From the NCBI GenBank assembly GCA_903834675.1, contig CAILKC010000259.1, positions 1 to 14,492 on the forward strand: 14,492 nucleotides of DNA, in the 5' to 3' direction. Shown here piece by piece: positions 1 through 9,102 of the stretch. A program made the translations under genes and the position numbers. A model generated the notes under the pieces. That model worked only from the letters and a program-made list of their open reading frames with translations. It did no database searches and had not been told where the DNA came from. Within the stretch, counting starts at the first letter, position 1, and each line of letters opens with the position of its first letter. Source of the DNA: an uncultured Victivallales bacterium. GTDB taxonomy: Bacteria > Verrucomicrobiota > Lentisphaeria > Oligosphaerales > JAFGRS01.

Positions 1-1
1 C

Positions 2-3000
2 GACCTCACGGTCGCGGCGCCCGCCGCTCCTGCCGGTGACTGGTACATACGGGTACACAACGCCTTCGGCACGGGCGGCTACACCCTTCTGGCGGACGTC
101 ACCCAGCTCGCCCTGTACAGCGTCGTGCCCGCGGCCCTGGGCAACGCCGCGGATATGGTCCTGACCCTTGCTGGGGCCGGCTTCGTGGCCGGCACTGCCG
201 TGACGCTTGTGCCTGCGACGGGGAGTGGTTATCACGGCACGGTCGAGGTGGACTCGTTCAGTCGCATCACGGTGACGTTCGCCGCGGGCGCGGTTCCTAT
301 CGGGGCCTACACGGTGCAGGTCGCCAGCCCTGCCGGCGAAAACGCTGAACTCGCAGACGCATTTGCGGTCCTGGCGGGTGGTGAGTCGAGGTTGGAGACG
401 CACCTGGTACTGCCGGGCGCCCTAGGCTACCACCAACTGGCCACCCTCTATGTGGAGTACAACAACGCTGGCCACCTTGCGATGTCGGCGCCGTTGCTGA
501 CCCTCAGCGCCAGCCAGAACGGCCGTGAGGCGGCACTGATGACTCTGGACCCCTTGCGCGTCAGCGATGGTTTCTGGACGTCCGCGATTCCCGCCGGGTT
601 CAGCCATACGGTGCAGTTCTTGGCTGCCGGCGCAGAGCCTGGCATTCTGCAGCCCGGGGAGTCGGGACGCGTTCCGGTCTACTGGGCAGGGTGGCGGCAG
701 CCGTGGGACTTCGGCTACCCACCGATCAGCTTTCGACTCGGGGTCACTAACGTGGGTACCGTCACCCCGGTCGGCCGGGCCGGCGCGCGCGAAGTCGGCA
801 CGATCAGTTGGGACAGTCTGCAAGATGAGATGCGGCCAGCAGGGGTGTCGACCGCTGCCTGGAACGCACTCTGGCCCGTTTTCGTGGGGCGGGTCGGAAC
901 CACGTGGGGTGACTACGTCGCCATGCTGAACCGCAATGCCCTCTACCTCGGCCGGGTAGGGTACGCGGTCAGCGAGGTCAGCCAACTCCTGGCCTTTGAG
1001 TTGCTCCAGGCCGATGGGCTGACCGTGCGCACCTCGCTGGTGGGCGTGGAGGACGCTGCCGTCGCGGCGCCGGTCTTGCCTCTTACCTTCGGACGCACCT
1101 TCCCCACCTCCATCACGGGACGCTATCGGCTGGGTGCATTTGGCCGGGGGTGGGCGCACCCATGGGAAGTCTCTCTGTCGGTGGCCACCGACGGCACCGT
1201 TCGTGTGGCCCGTCCCCATCAGGGCGACCGCGTCTTCCAGCCGGATGCGCGCGGTGGCTACTCGGCCGCCACCGGTGACTACGGGGCGCTAACGGCCCTG
1301 GGCGGCGGCGCCTACCTGCTCACCGAGAAGGATGGGATGCGCACCGCATTCTCAGCCAACGGCTCACTCAACTATCTCGCGGAGCCGAATGGCAACCGCA
1401 TCACCTGTGCCTACAACGGTGGCCTGTTGACCGCACTGACACACTCCTCCGGCCAGTACTTGGCCATCGCCTACAACCCCGCCGGCCGCATCCACACCGT
1501 CACCGACGGCGAGGGCCGCCAGAGCACCTACGCCTACGCTGCGGCCGACGAGCACCTCATCTCCGTCACCCGCAGCAACGGCCGCGTGCAAACCTATACG
1601 TACACGGACGGGACGGCAGCCGTCACGGCCCATGCCCTCACGAGTATCACCTTCCCTGGCGGCTCGCACTACTACTATCGTTACGATGCCAGCGGTCGCT
1701 ACAGCGGCACCTCCCGCGACGGCGACGTAGAGACAGAGACCCTCACCTATCCATCAACCGGGATCGTGCAGCGGACGACTGGGGCAGGCGGCACCACCAC
1801 CCTGCACTTCGACCACCGCGGCTATCTCGCCAAGGGCACCAACGCTCTGGGCCAGACGGGAAGCACCCACGTCGACGAGCGCGGACTCGTGACCCGGGTC
1901 GCCGACGGCGACGGCCGGGTCGTGGAAATGGATTACGACAGCCGTGGCAACCTGACCCGGCTGCGTGACCCGCTGGGCCAGGAGGTCTCCTTTACCCACA
2001 CGCAGCCGCTGAACCGCCTGGCCACCGCCACCGATGCGGCGGGCCGGTCGACGCAGTATGCCCGCGACTCCGCGGGTAACCTCGCGAGTATTACCCAGGA
2101 CGGGACGACCGAACGCTTTGCGTATGATGCACTGGGGCAGCTTGCCTGCCGAACCAACCACCGCGGCCAGCTGGAGGCGTCGACCTACGACGGTTCCGGG
2201 CGCCTGACACAGCGCGACCATCCCGACCTGCCGCAGGCTCGCTTCGTCCATGACGCACGCGGTAACCTGACCCGTGTCACCGACGCCACCGGCACCACTG
2301 CCCTGACTTACAACGCTCAGGACTTCCTGACCCGCATCGCCTACCCCGGTGGCCAGGCCCTCGATTTCGCCTACGACGCCGCCGGTCACCGTGTCGCCAT
2401 GACCGACGAACTCGGTAACGCGCTGCAGTACGAGTACGACGACGCTAGCCGCCTCCGCCGCGTCCGGGATGGCACCTCGGCCACGGTGGTCGCCTACACC
2501 TACGATGCGGCCGGCCGCATTGTCCGCGAAGACCTGGGCAACGGTGGTAGCACGGCCTATGTCTACGACCTCGCCGGGCGGGTCACCTCGGTGATCCACA
2601 GACGCGCGGACCTCAGCGTTGTCTCGCAGTACACCTGTGGCTACGACACCCGCGGACTCTGCACCTCGGAAGAAACGGCCGAGGGCACTTGGACGTACGC
2701 CTACGACGCCGTCGGCCGCCTGGTGTCGGCCGCCTTCGACTCGGCGGACGCAGATATTGCCGACCGGACGCTTGCCTACTCCTACGATGCGGTCGGCAAC
2801 CGCACCCGCGTCACGGTCAATGGCACCGAAACGGCCTACACCACCAACACCCGTAACCAGGTGACCCAGGCCGGAACCACCACGTTCACCTATGACGCCG
2901 ACGGCAACCTCGTCGGCTCGCAGGGGTCCGAGGGGACGACTGCCTACACCTACGACTCGACCAACCGGCTCACCGGCGTCACCTCTCCTGCTGGCACGTG

Positions 3001-5698
3001 GGCCTATGGCTACAACGCCTTTGGCGACCGCGTCACCATGACGGCCAACGGAGTGACCACTCGCTTTGTCACCGACCCGCTCTCCCCCGGCAACGTGGTC
3101 GCGGCGTACGATCAGTCCGGGGCCCTGATCAGCCGCTACGAACATGGCGTCGGGCTCGTGCGTTGCAGCGCTGGCAGCGCCCGCTACTACTACCAGTTCA
3201 CGCCCAGCGGCAACACCGGCACCATCACAACCGCGACGGGCACGGTTGCCAACCGCTACATCTATGACCCTTTCGGCGCCTTGATGCGACGGACAGAGAA
3301 CCTCGACAACCCCTTTAGATACGCGGGGCGCTGGGGTGCCATGGAAGACGGCAATGGATTGCACGCCATTGGCATACGGTACTACAGAGCAGACCTTGGT
3401 CGCTTCACCAGCACGGATCCCCTGCGCCTGCCGCCGTGGGGACTCTATACCTACTGCGGCAACGACGGCGTGAACTTCGCGGATCCGGCGGGCCTCGACC
3501 GGAGCACGGTGTGGCGCGAGCTCGGATTCTCCGGCCTGCCACCTTCGGATTGGGAGCTGGAGAACTGGTGGGCTTGGAGGCAGCGACGGGGGCACGGGGG
3601 CAGCGTCCCCCTCGAGACGCAGGTAACGGGCGCATTCTTCTGGTACCTCTCGCCGAACACGGTCCTCGCCCTCTACGGTCGCGACCGCCGGGAAGCGCTG
3701 GCGAGCGCAGAGGCGGAGGGATCTTGGTCGCCACGGGACCACGTCTTCCCCTGGTACGGCAGCACGGCCGTTCGGCCCCCCGCCACGGCGGCCGCCACCG
3801 CCTCGTCCGCCGCAACCTCCGGCGGCACCCTCAGCGGCGTCGCGCCGCCCACGCCCCCGGCCGAGGCCACGGAAACCGGCGGCACCGGCAGCAGCGGGCC
3901 ACGGGACCCCAACATCAAGCTCGGCCCTGCCGGCGTGGGGCCGCAGGCCTATGTGACGACCGCGCAGACCCTCGCCTACCGCATCGACTTCGAGAACGAC
4001 GCGACGGCGGGTTCCCCGGCCCAGTATGTGACCCTCAGCGACCGACTGAGCGACCGCCTCGACTGGACCACGTTCGAGCTCTTGGAGATCGGCTTCGGCG
4101 ACCAGGTTATCGCGGTCCCGGCGCACCGGCAGAACTACGCCACCGTCGTTCGTATGACCTACCTTGGGACCGAGTTTGACGTCCACATCAACCTCCAGCT
4201 CAATCCCGGTACGGGCCAGGTCAAGACCGATGTCTACAGTCTCGATCCGGCGACCGGCCTGCCGCCGCCGCTGGAGATCGGCTTCCTGCCTCCCGAGGAC
4301 GGCAGCGGCCGTGGCAAGGGCTACTTTGCCTACGTCATCCGCCCGCAGAGCGGCCTGGCGTCGGGCACGGAGATCCGTAACGTCGCCACCATCACCTTCG
4401 ACTTCGGCGAGGTGATCGCCACCAACCAGGTCGACCCGCATGACCCGGGAGCCGGTACGGACTCGGCTAAGGAGGCCCTGGTGACGATCGATGCCAGCGC
4501 CCCGGTCAGCGCCGTAGCCGCCCTGCCGCCGCAGTCTCGGGCAGGCTTCTTGGTGTCCTGGTCGGGCACCGACACGGGCGCGGGGATCGCTTCCTACACG
4601 GTCTACGCGAGCCAGGACGGTGGCCCCTTCAGCCCGTGGCTAGCGGCGACCACCCTCACCGCCGCGACCTACCCCGGGGCGGTGGGACACACCTACGGAT
4701 TCTACGCCATTGCCAGCGACGCGGTTGGGCATATAGAACCGGCCAAGAGCGCCGCGGAAGCAACCACCACGGCGGTCAACTTCTACACGGTGACGTTCCT
4801 GGCCAGCGCTAACGGCACGCTGACCGGCGCTACCCGGCAGACCGTGGCGCAGGGCGGGAGCACCGCCGCGGTCGAGGCGGTGCCCGACGTCGGCTACGTC
4901 TTCCAGCAGTGGAGCGACGACTCGCGGCAAAACCCGCGCACGCTGGCCGCCGTGAGCGCAACCCTGTCCCTGACCGCGTCGTTCCGGGTCGCCCAACCGG
5001 TCGCGCCGGCGGGTTCCTTCCTGGCCGTGGGAGGAGATGCTGCCGCCGTGGCTGTCGGCCGAGCCTGGTGGGATCTGAGCGGCCCTTACACCCTGACCGT
5101 GGCCGGACATCTCCTGGCACTGAATCTGGTGCATGATGCCAGCGGCAAACTGGCGGGCACTGCGACCTACACGGTGGCCAAGGACACGGTACTGACCTTG
5201 CCTGTCAGAGGCAGCGTCAGAGGCACGGCGGGCAACACCGTGGTGAAGCTCGTGCTCAAGGGCGCGGACCCGGCGGGCACAACCGGTCTTTCACTGACCC
5301 TGGACTTGACCGTGAATGCCGGTACGCGGCGACTGACCGGGAGCATGGCCGGCAGGGCGACCCTCAACGGCACGGCCACGCCGGTCTCAGGCAATCCCAA
5401 CCTGCCGATACCGGTCCTTATGAACGGCGCGTGGACCTTACGGTTCACCCTCGCCAACCCGGGCCGGACGATCACCGGCACGGCACTGCTGACGCTCTCC
5501 AACGGGGCCGACTACGCCTACGTGGTGAAGGGAAGGCGGCTCGGCACTAGCGCCGTGCTGGAGCTGGTGGCTGACCCGGTCGACCCGGCGGCGACCAGCG
5601 TCCGCATCAGGAGGATCACGATCACCCCGGTCGAGACGGGCGCAGCTCAGCTGAAGAGCTTCGTGGGCAGGGGCTATGGCCAGACGCTAACCTGGTGA
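2..5698 (+). CDS. RHS/YD-repeat protein with internal RHS core and adhesin-like C-terminal tail (5' partial)
   Basis: The frame is open from base 2 to the TGA at 5696-5698 (1898 codons), so the gene starts before the window; the GTG at 125 is only an internal codon. Counting from base 2, residues 1-40 look like the end of a PPC-type beta domain (GDWYIRV, GGYTLLADV) and about 42-130 like a TIG/IPT fold. About 350-1085 hold a beta-shell with roughly twenty YD repeats (YDAAGRI, YDAVGNRTRV, YDADGNLVG). About 1085-1166 are the RHS core, with RYYRADLGRFTSTDPL and ending NFADPAGL. A Trp-rich segment and an Ala/Thr/Pro/Gly linker follow. Next come a domain with IDFENDAT and EIGFGD, a Fn3-like domain (VSWSGTDTGAGIASY), an InlB-B-repeat-like domain (about 1594-1664) and about 230 beta-rich residues. 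RHS proteins are usually exported or surface-exposed, often with a C-terminal toxin. No toxin domain or adjacent immunity gene is visible, so a surface or adhesive role is inferred. Confidence 0.9.
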   Translation, partial: DLTVAAPAAPAGDWYIRVHNAFGTGGYTLLADVTQLALYSVVPAALGNAADMVLTLAGAGFVAGTAVTLVPATGSGYHGTVEVDSFSRITVTFAAGAVPIGAYTVQVASPAGENAELADAFAVLAGGESRLETHLVLPGALGYHQLATLYVEYNNAGHLAMSAPLLTLSASQNGREAALMTLDPLRVSDGFWTSAIPAGFSHTVQFLAAGAEPGILQPGESGRVPVYWAGWRQPWDFGYPPISFRLGVTNVGTVTPVGRAGAREVGTISWDSLQDEMRPAGVSTAAWNALWPVFVGRVGTTWGDYVAMLNRNALYLGRVGYAVSEVSQLLAFELLQADGLTVRTSLVGVEDAAVAAPVLPLTFGRTFPTSITGRYRLGAFGRGWAHPWEVSLSVATDGTVRVARPHQGDRVFQPDARGGYSAATGDYGALTALGGGAYLLTEKDGMRTAFSANGSLNYLAEPNGNRITCAYNGGLLTALTHSSGQYLAIAYNPAGRIHTVTDGEGRQSTYAYAAADEHLISVTRSNGRVQTYTYTDGTAAVTAHALTSITFPGGSHYYYRYDASGRYSGTSRDGDVETETLTYPSTGIVQRTTGAGGTTTLHFDHRGYLAKGTNALGQTGSTHVDERGLVTRVADGDGRVVEMDYDSRGNLTRLRDPLGQEVSFTHTQPLNRLATATDAAGRSTQYARDSAGNLASITQDGTTERFAYDALGQLACRTNHRGQLEASTYDGSGRLTQRDHPDLPQARFVHDARGNLTRVTDATGTTALTYNAQDFLTRIAYPGGQALDFAYDAAGHRVAMTDELGNALQYEYDDASRLRRVRDGTSATVVAYTYDAAGRIVREDLGNGGSTAYVYDLAGRVTSVIHRRADLSVVSQYTCGYDTRGLCTSEETAEGTWTYAYDAVGRLVSAAFDSADADIADRTLAYSYDAVGNRTRVTVNGTETAYTTNTRNQVTQAGTTTFTYDADGNLVGSQGSEGTTAYTYDSTNRLTGVTSPAGTWAYGYNAFGDRVTMTANGVTTRFVTDPLSPGNVVAAYDQSGALISRYEHGVGLVRCSAGSARYYYQFTPSGNTGTITTATGTVANRYIYDPFGALMRRTENLDNPFRYAGRWGAMEDGNGLHAIGIRYYRADLGRFTSTDPLRLPPWGLYTYCGNDGVNFADPAGLDRSTVWRELGFSGLPPSDWELENWWAWRQRRGHGGSVPLETQVTGAFFWYLSPNTVLALYGRDRREALASAEAEGSWSPRDHVFPWYGSTAVRPPATAAATASSAATSGGTLSGVAPPTPPAEATETGGTGSSGPRDPNIKLGPAGVGPQAYVTTAQTLAYRIDFENDATAGSPAQYVTLSDRLSDRLDWTTFELLEIGFGDQVIAVPAHRQNYATVVRMTYLGTEFDVHINLQLNPGTGQVKTDVYSLDPATGLPPPLEIGFLPPEDGSGRGKGYFAYVIRPQSGLASGTEIRNVATITFDFGEVIATNQVDPHDPGAGTDSAKEALVTIDASAPVSAVAALPPQSRAGFLVSWSGTDTGAGIASYTVYASQDGGPFSPWLAATTLTAATYPGAVGHTYGFYAIASDAVGHIEPAKSAAEATTTAVNFYTVTFLASANGTLTGATRQTVAQGGSTAAVEAVPDVGYVFQQWSDDSRQNPRTLAAVSATLSLTASFRVAQPVAPAGSFLAVGGDAAAVAVGRAWWDLSGPYTLTVAGHLLALNLVHDASGKLAGTATYTVAKDTVLTLPVRGSVRGTAGNTVVKLVLKGADPAGTTGLSLTLDLTVNAGTRRLTGSMAGRATLNGTATPVSGNPNLPIPVLMNGAWTLRFTLANPGRTITGTALLTLSNGADYAYVVKGRRLGTSAVLELVADPVDPAATSVRIRRITITPVETGAAQLKSFVGRGYGQTLTW

Positions 5699-5804
5699 GT
5701 TGTGCAACGGCAGTGCAAGCGGCGACCGCCGCACTATAGTGGCCGACGCGGTGGCAACGGAACGGTCAGCGGCGGCGGCTCAGCAGCAGAAAGCGGACAG
5801 CGGC

Positions 5805-6716
5805 ATGAACGAGTGCGAGGCTCTGAATGAACAGTTCGCCCGGCGCGGGCATCTGCGTTTTGCGCCGGGGCCCGGCGGGCTCACGGTGGCGGAGATCGGC
5901 AACGCCGCCGGCTCGGCGCGCCTAACCCTGCACGGCGCGCACGTGCTGGAGTTCCAGCCGCAGGGGGCCCGGCCGGTGCTGTGGCTCAGCGGCAAGAGCT
6001 GGTTCGCCAGTGACAAGCCCATCCGCGGCGGCATCCCACTGTGCTGGCCCTGGTTCGGCGCACACCCTACGGACTCGGCGCTGCCCGCGCATGGCTTTGC
6101 CCGCCTCAGCCCGTGGCAGGTCATCGAGACGCGAGCCCCTTCCGACACCCTGACTACCCTTCGCCTCGGACTCCGCGATACGGACGCCACTCGGCGCCTG
6201 TGGGACTTTGCTTTCGAAGCCATCCTGGAGGTGACCGTCGGCGCGGAGCTGACCGTCGCCTTGATCATGCGCAATCCCGGCAGCGTCCCCTACACCGTCA
6301 CCGCCGCGCTGCATACCTACTTCGCGGTCAGCGCCGTGACCCAGGTGCGGGTGCTCGGCTTCGACGGTTGTCCCTGCGTGGACACCGTGGGCGGCGTCCG
6401 CACGCCGGGGGTCCAGGCCGGACCGGTTACCGTACAGGCCGAGACCGATACAATCTTCAGCGCCTGCCCCGGCGAGGCCCAGATCGAAGACCCGGCCTGG
6501 GGCCGCCGCATCCGTATCCGTAAAGCGGGCAGCCTCTCCGCGGTCGTCTGGAATCCGTGGATCGCCAAGGCCAAGCGCATGCCGGACTTCGGAGATGACG
6601 AATACCCCGGCATGATCTGCGTGGAAACCACCAATGCGCCGGGGGACGCGCGCACCGTGCCGCCCGCTGGCGAACACTGCTTGCAGACCACCCTCAGCGT
6701 CGAACCGCTGAACTGA
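5805..6716 (+). CDS. D-hexose-6-phosphate mutarotase-like protein (aldose 1-epimerase superfamily, YeaD type)
   Basis: The predicted reaction is interconversion of the alpha and beta anomers of a hexose-6-phosphate in the cytoplasm. From the ATG at 5805 the protein is 303 residues, close to the roughly 290-300 of the YeaD family. Visible family motifs are RGGIPLCWPWFG, AHGFARLSPW (H96), LHTYFAVS (H170) and VVWNPWIAKAKRMPDFGDDE, followed by ICVETTNA (E274). The two histidines and the glutamate match the expected active-site positions. The same frame opens at a TTG at 5700, but the extra 35 residues are low-complexity and resemble no family N-terminus, so 5805 is preferred. Neither start has a convincing ribosome binding site. 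It lies 36 bp before a sugar isomerase gene, which fits a sugar-processing operon. The family is secure; the actual sugar is unknown. Confidence 0.88.
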   Translation: MNECEALNEQFARRGHLRFAPGPGGLTVAEIGNAAGSARLTLHGAHVLEFQPQGARPVLWLSGKSWFASDKPIRGGIPLCWPWFGAHPTDSALPAHGFARLSPWQVIETRAPSDTLTTLRLGLRDTDATRRLWDFAFEAILEVTVGAELTVALIMRNPGSVPYTVTAALHTYFAVSAVTQVRVLGFDGCPCVDTVGGVRTPGVQAGPVTVQAETDTIFSACPGEAQIEDPAWGRRIRIRKAGSLSAVVWNPWIAKAKRMPDFGDDEYPGMICVETTNAPGDARTVPPAGEHCLQTTLSVEPLN

Positions 6717-6752
6717 GGCGCCCCCAACTCGGAACCCTGAAGGGACCCATCC

Positions 6753-7544
6753 ATGAAGGTCGGAATCAGCCAACTCGTCGCCACCGATACTACCAACGAA
6801 GGCTTCTTCAAGACCGCCCGCGACGCGGGCTACGAGGTCGTCGAGCTGTCGCTGCGGCAGCAGGGGCCGCTCACCGGGCAGACCACGAACGCCGAACTGG
6901 ACGCCATCAAGGGCCTGTCGAAGACTTATGGCTTGCCCATCGCCTCGCTGACTCTCAACCACTGGAGCGGCAATCTGCTGGCCCAAGGCAAGGATCAGGA
7001 TACGGCCATCGAACAGACCATCGCCGGCCTCGAAGCCGCCGCTCGCCTGGGCGCCCCGGTGGTCCTGCACACCCTGGGCCGCTTCTCGTCGGAACTCTAC
7101 TACGACGACGCCTACCGCAATGCGGTGGCGGGCCTCAAGCGGCTCGCGCCGGTCGTCGCCAAACTCAAGCTCGCCTTCGCCTACGAATTCGTCTGGAATG
7201 GCTTCCTCTTCAGCCCCATGGAAACCGCTCGTTTTCTCGATGAAGTCGGCAGCGACTCCGTCGGCTTCTACTTCGACCCGGGCAACATGGCCGTCTTCCA
7301 GTTCCCGCATCACTGGGTGCGCATCCTCGGCCGCCGCATCAAACACGTGCATTTGAAAGACTGGAAGGGCAACGCCCTGAATGGCAGCTGGACGCCGCTG
7401 CTGCAAGGCGCGGTCGACTTCCCCAAAGTCATGGCTGAGCTGCGGGCCGCGGGGTATGCCGGTCCGCTGATCAGTGAGGTGCCCGAGTCGCTGGCGCCGC
7501 TGGCTGAGACCGCCAAGACCATCCGCAAGATCATTGCGCTGTAG
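6753..7544 (+). CDS. Sugar phosphate isomerase/epimerase, AP-endonuclease-2-like TIM barrel
   Basis: This 263-residue cytoplasmic protein starts at an ATG with AAGGGA seven bases upstream (6740-6745). The whole length reads as one xylose-isomerase-like TIM barrel, with the N-terminal strand KVGISQLV and helix GYEVVELS. The four expected divalent-metal ligands sit at the ends of barrel strands: E145 in FAYEFVWN, D175 in FYFDPGN, H198/H200 in KHVHLKDW, and E242 in LISEVPES. This Glu-Asp-His-Glu set is the hallmark of ketose 3-epimerases, hexulose-phosphate isomerases and inosose isomerases. The substrate cannot be chosen from sequence alone. Placement between a hexose-6-phosphate mutarotase-like gene and a GH4 glycosidase suggests it converts a keto-sugar produced in the same pathway. 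Confidence 0.88.
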   Translation: MKVGISQLVATDTTNEGFFKTARDAGYEVVELSLRQQGPLTGQTTNAELDAIKGLSKTYGLPIASLTLNHWSGNLLAQGKDQDTAIEQTIAGLEAAARLGAPVVLHTLGRFSSELYYDDAYRNAVAGLKRLAPVVAKLKLAFAYEFVWNGFLFSPMETARFLDEVGSDSVGFYFDPGNMAVFQFPHHWVRILGRRIKHVHLKDWKGNALNGSWTPLLQGAVDFPKVMAELRAAGYAGPLISEVPESLAPLAETAKTIRKIIAL

Positions 7545-7712
7545 GCGTGCAGTCCGAGGCATGGCGCGGCCGTGGCGCGCGGTCACGTGTCCGCCGCGGC
7601 GGATGCGGCCACGGGCGGACCCGTCCGGGGATCTGGAGATGCGGTGGGCCGCCACCGCCGCACCTGAGGCCAGGCGCCTCTCCAGAGGAATAGAGTGGCC
7701 GCAAATCGCGGC
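7545..7712 (+). other. GC-rich intergenic region with inverted repeats
   Basis: No gene is seen between the isomerase stop and the GH4 ribosome binding site. The stretch is rich in short inverted repeats. There is a perfect 14-bp palindrome at 7590-7603 (TCCGCCGCGGCGGA). GTCCGCC at 7589-7595 can also pair with GGCGGAC at 7614-7620, and GCGGTGG at 7641-7647 pairs with CCACCGC at 7652-7658 around a 4-base loop. None is followed by a T-run, so a classical intrinsic terminator is not supported. It may be a structured leader or attenuating region for the downstream GH4 gene, or simply high-GC background. Confidence 0.35.
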
Positions 7713-7718
7713 AGGAGG
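7713..7718 (+). promoter_or_regulatory. Ribosome binding site deciding the GH4 start
   Basis: A perfect AGGAGG lies 10 bases before the ATG at 7729 and only 4 bases before an in-frame TTG at 7723. The spacing and the stronger codon favour 7729 as the start. Confidence 0.75.
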
Positions 7719-7728
7719 CTGATTGTCC

Positions 7729-9069
7729 ATGAACAGGAAGAAGATCGTGCTGGTCGGCGGCGGCAGTAACGCCTGGACGCCGAACATTGTCAAGGACATG
7801 ATGCTGACCGAGGCCATCGGCGATGCGGAGTTCGTGCTGTACGATACCAACCTCGCCGCCAGCGACCTGGTGAAAGCCTGGCTGGAGAACCTCAATCGCG
7901 GACTCCGCAAGCCCTGCGTGTTTCGCTCCACCGACCAGCGCGCCAAGGCGCTGGAGGGGGCCGACTACGTCATCATCACCATCTCCACCGGCGGCCTGGA
8001 CGCCATGGCCCACGACCTGGCGATCCCCGAGGAGTATGGCGTCTACCACACCGTCGGCGACACCTCGGGTCCGGGGGGCTGGGCCCGCTTGATGCGGAAC
8101 TTTCCGGTGTTCAAGGACTTGGCCGCGGCGATCAACCGCTACGCCGGCGCGGCCATGGTGCTCAATTACACCAACCCGATGACGACGCTGACCAAAGTCC
8201 TCGCCCAGCTCTGCAAGGGGCCGGTGGTGGGCCTCTGCCACGGGCTCTTCGAGAACCTCGATTTCCTCAAGCGCTTCTACCATCTGGAGAGCGAGGATGA
8301 GATCTCGGTCAGCTACGCCGGGCTGAACCACTTCTTCTGGATCACCCAGGCCCGCACCCGGGACGTCGACCTCATCGCCGACCTGCGCGACCGCCTGACC
8401 CGCCAGAGTCTCACCGACCTCTTGCGCGAGTCGGCGCCCGACCCTATGGGCTTCAAGTCCAATCGGGAACTGGCCACGGAGCTATTCCGTACCACCGGGG
8501 TCATGCCCTACCTCGGCGACCGTCACACCTGCGAGTTCTTCCCGTGCTATATCACCAGCAAGGCTAACCTGAAGAAGTACCGGCTGATCCGCACCAGCAT
8601 TGAGGAGCGGCGCCAGGGTTTTGCCGCCCGGCAGGCGGCGCTTGCCAAGGCCGTGCAGAGCCCGATCCCGACCGATGGTGTGCGCAAGAGCCGCGAGACT
8701 GCCGCCGACATCATCGCCGCGCATGTGCAGGGCAAACCGTTCATCGACGTGGGCAACGTGCCAAACCTTGGCCAAATCTCGAATCTGCCCCTGGGGACGG
8801 TGGTGGAGACCGCGGTGCGCGTAGACCGCAATGGCTTCTCGCCGATCGCCTTTGGACCGTTGCCGGAGCCCGTCCGCAGCTTTGTGGCGCCCTATGCCCA
8901 AGGCTTCGACCTGGCGGTGGAGGCCTGTTTCCGCGGTGACCGTGCCCTGGCCCTGCAGGCGCTGCAACTGGATCCGGTTTGCGCCCATCTCAGCCCCTGC
9001 CGGGTCCGAGAGCTGGGAGAACGCATGCTGGCTGCGCATGCGCCGTTCATCACCATGTTTAAGCCCTGA
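7729..9069 (+). CDS. Glycoside hydrolase family 4 enzyme (NAD- and metal-dependent alpha-glycosidase type)
   Basis: GH4 enzymes cleave glycosides in the cytoplasm by an oxidation-elimination mechanism that needs NAD and Mn2+. The 446-residue length is typical. An N-terminal Rossmann motif (KIVLVGGGSNAWTPNIV, residues 5-21) binds NAD. NYTNPM (146-151) is the conserved substrate/cofactor loop. C170-H171 in GLCHGL and H201 in GLNHFFW supply the metal ligands, and GDRHTCEFFP is the C-terminal family motif. The Cys-His-Gly form resembles the non-phosphorylated alpha-glucosidase/alpha-glucuronidase branches more than the 6-phospho-glycosidase branch, which has Cys-Asp or Cys-Asn there. That subfamily reading is inference. 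The upstream gap is 184 bp; the methyltransferase gene follows after 33 bp and is probably cotranscribed. Confidence 0.93.
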   Translation: MNRKKIVLVGGGSNAWTPNIVKDMMLTEAIGDAEFVLYDTNLAASDLVKAWLENLNRGLRKPCVFRSTDQRAKALEGADYVIITISTGGLDAMAHDLAIPEEYGVYHTVGDTSGPGGWARLMRNFPVFKDLAAAINRYAGAAMVLNYTNPMTTLTKVLAQLCKGPVVGLCHGLFENLDFLKRFYHLESEDEISVSYAGLNHFFWITQARTRDVDLIADLRDRLTRQSLTDLLRESAPDPMGFKSNRELATELFRTTGVMPYLGDRHTCEFFPCYITSKANLKKYRLIRTSIEERRQGFAARQAALAKAVQSPIPTDGVRKSRETAADIIAAHVQGKPFIDVGNVPNLGQISNLPLGTVVETAVRVDRNGFSPIAFGPLPEPVRSFVAPYAQGFDLAVEACFRGDRALALQALQLDPVCAHLSPCRVRELGERMLAAHAPFITMFKP

Positions 9070-9102
9070 CGGCAGGGCTCCGGCAGGGTCTTCGAGACAG
9101 CC

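Noticed and set aside
3499..3765. RHS C-terminal toxin
   Set aside because: The short Trp-rich stretch shows no catalytic motif I can recognise and is followed by structural domains. No immunity gene is adjacent.
1754..4441. 895-codon open frame on the minus strand
   Set aside because: It lies fully antisense to the RHS repeats. Its composition (Val/Gly/Arg/Asp-rich, no family motif) is what the reverse strand of high-GC YD-repeat DNA gives, while the plus strand has clear RHS motifs.
5700..5804. TTG start extending the mutarotase
   Set aside because: It adds a low-complexity segment not seen in the family. Length and motifs fit the ATG at 5805.
5922..7946. 674-codon open frame on the minus strand
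   Set aside because: Antisense to three genes with clear family motifs, and it crosses two intergenic gaps. No recognisable domain.
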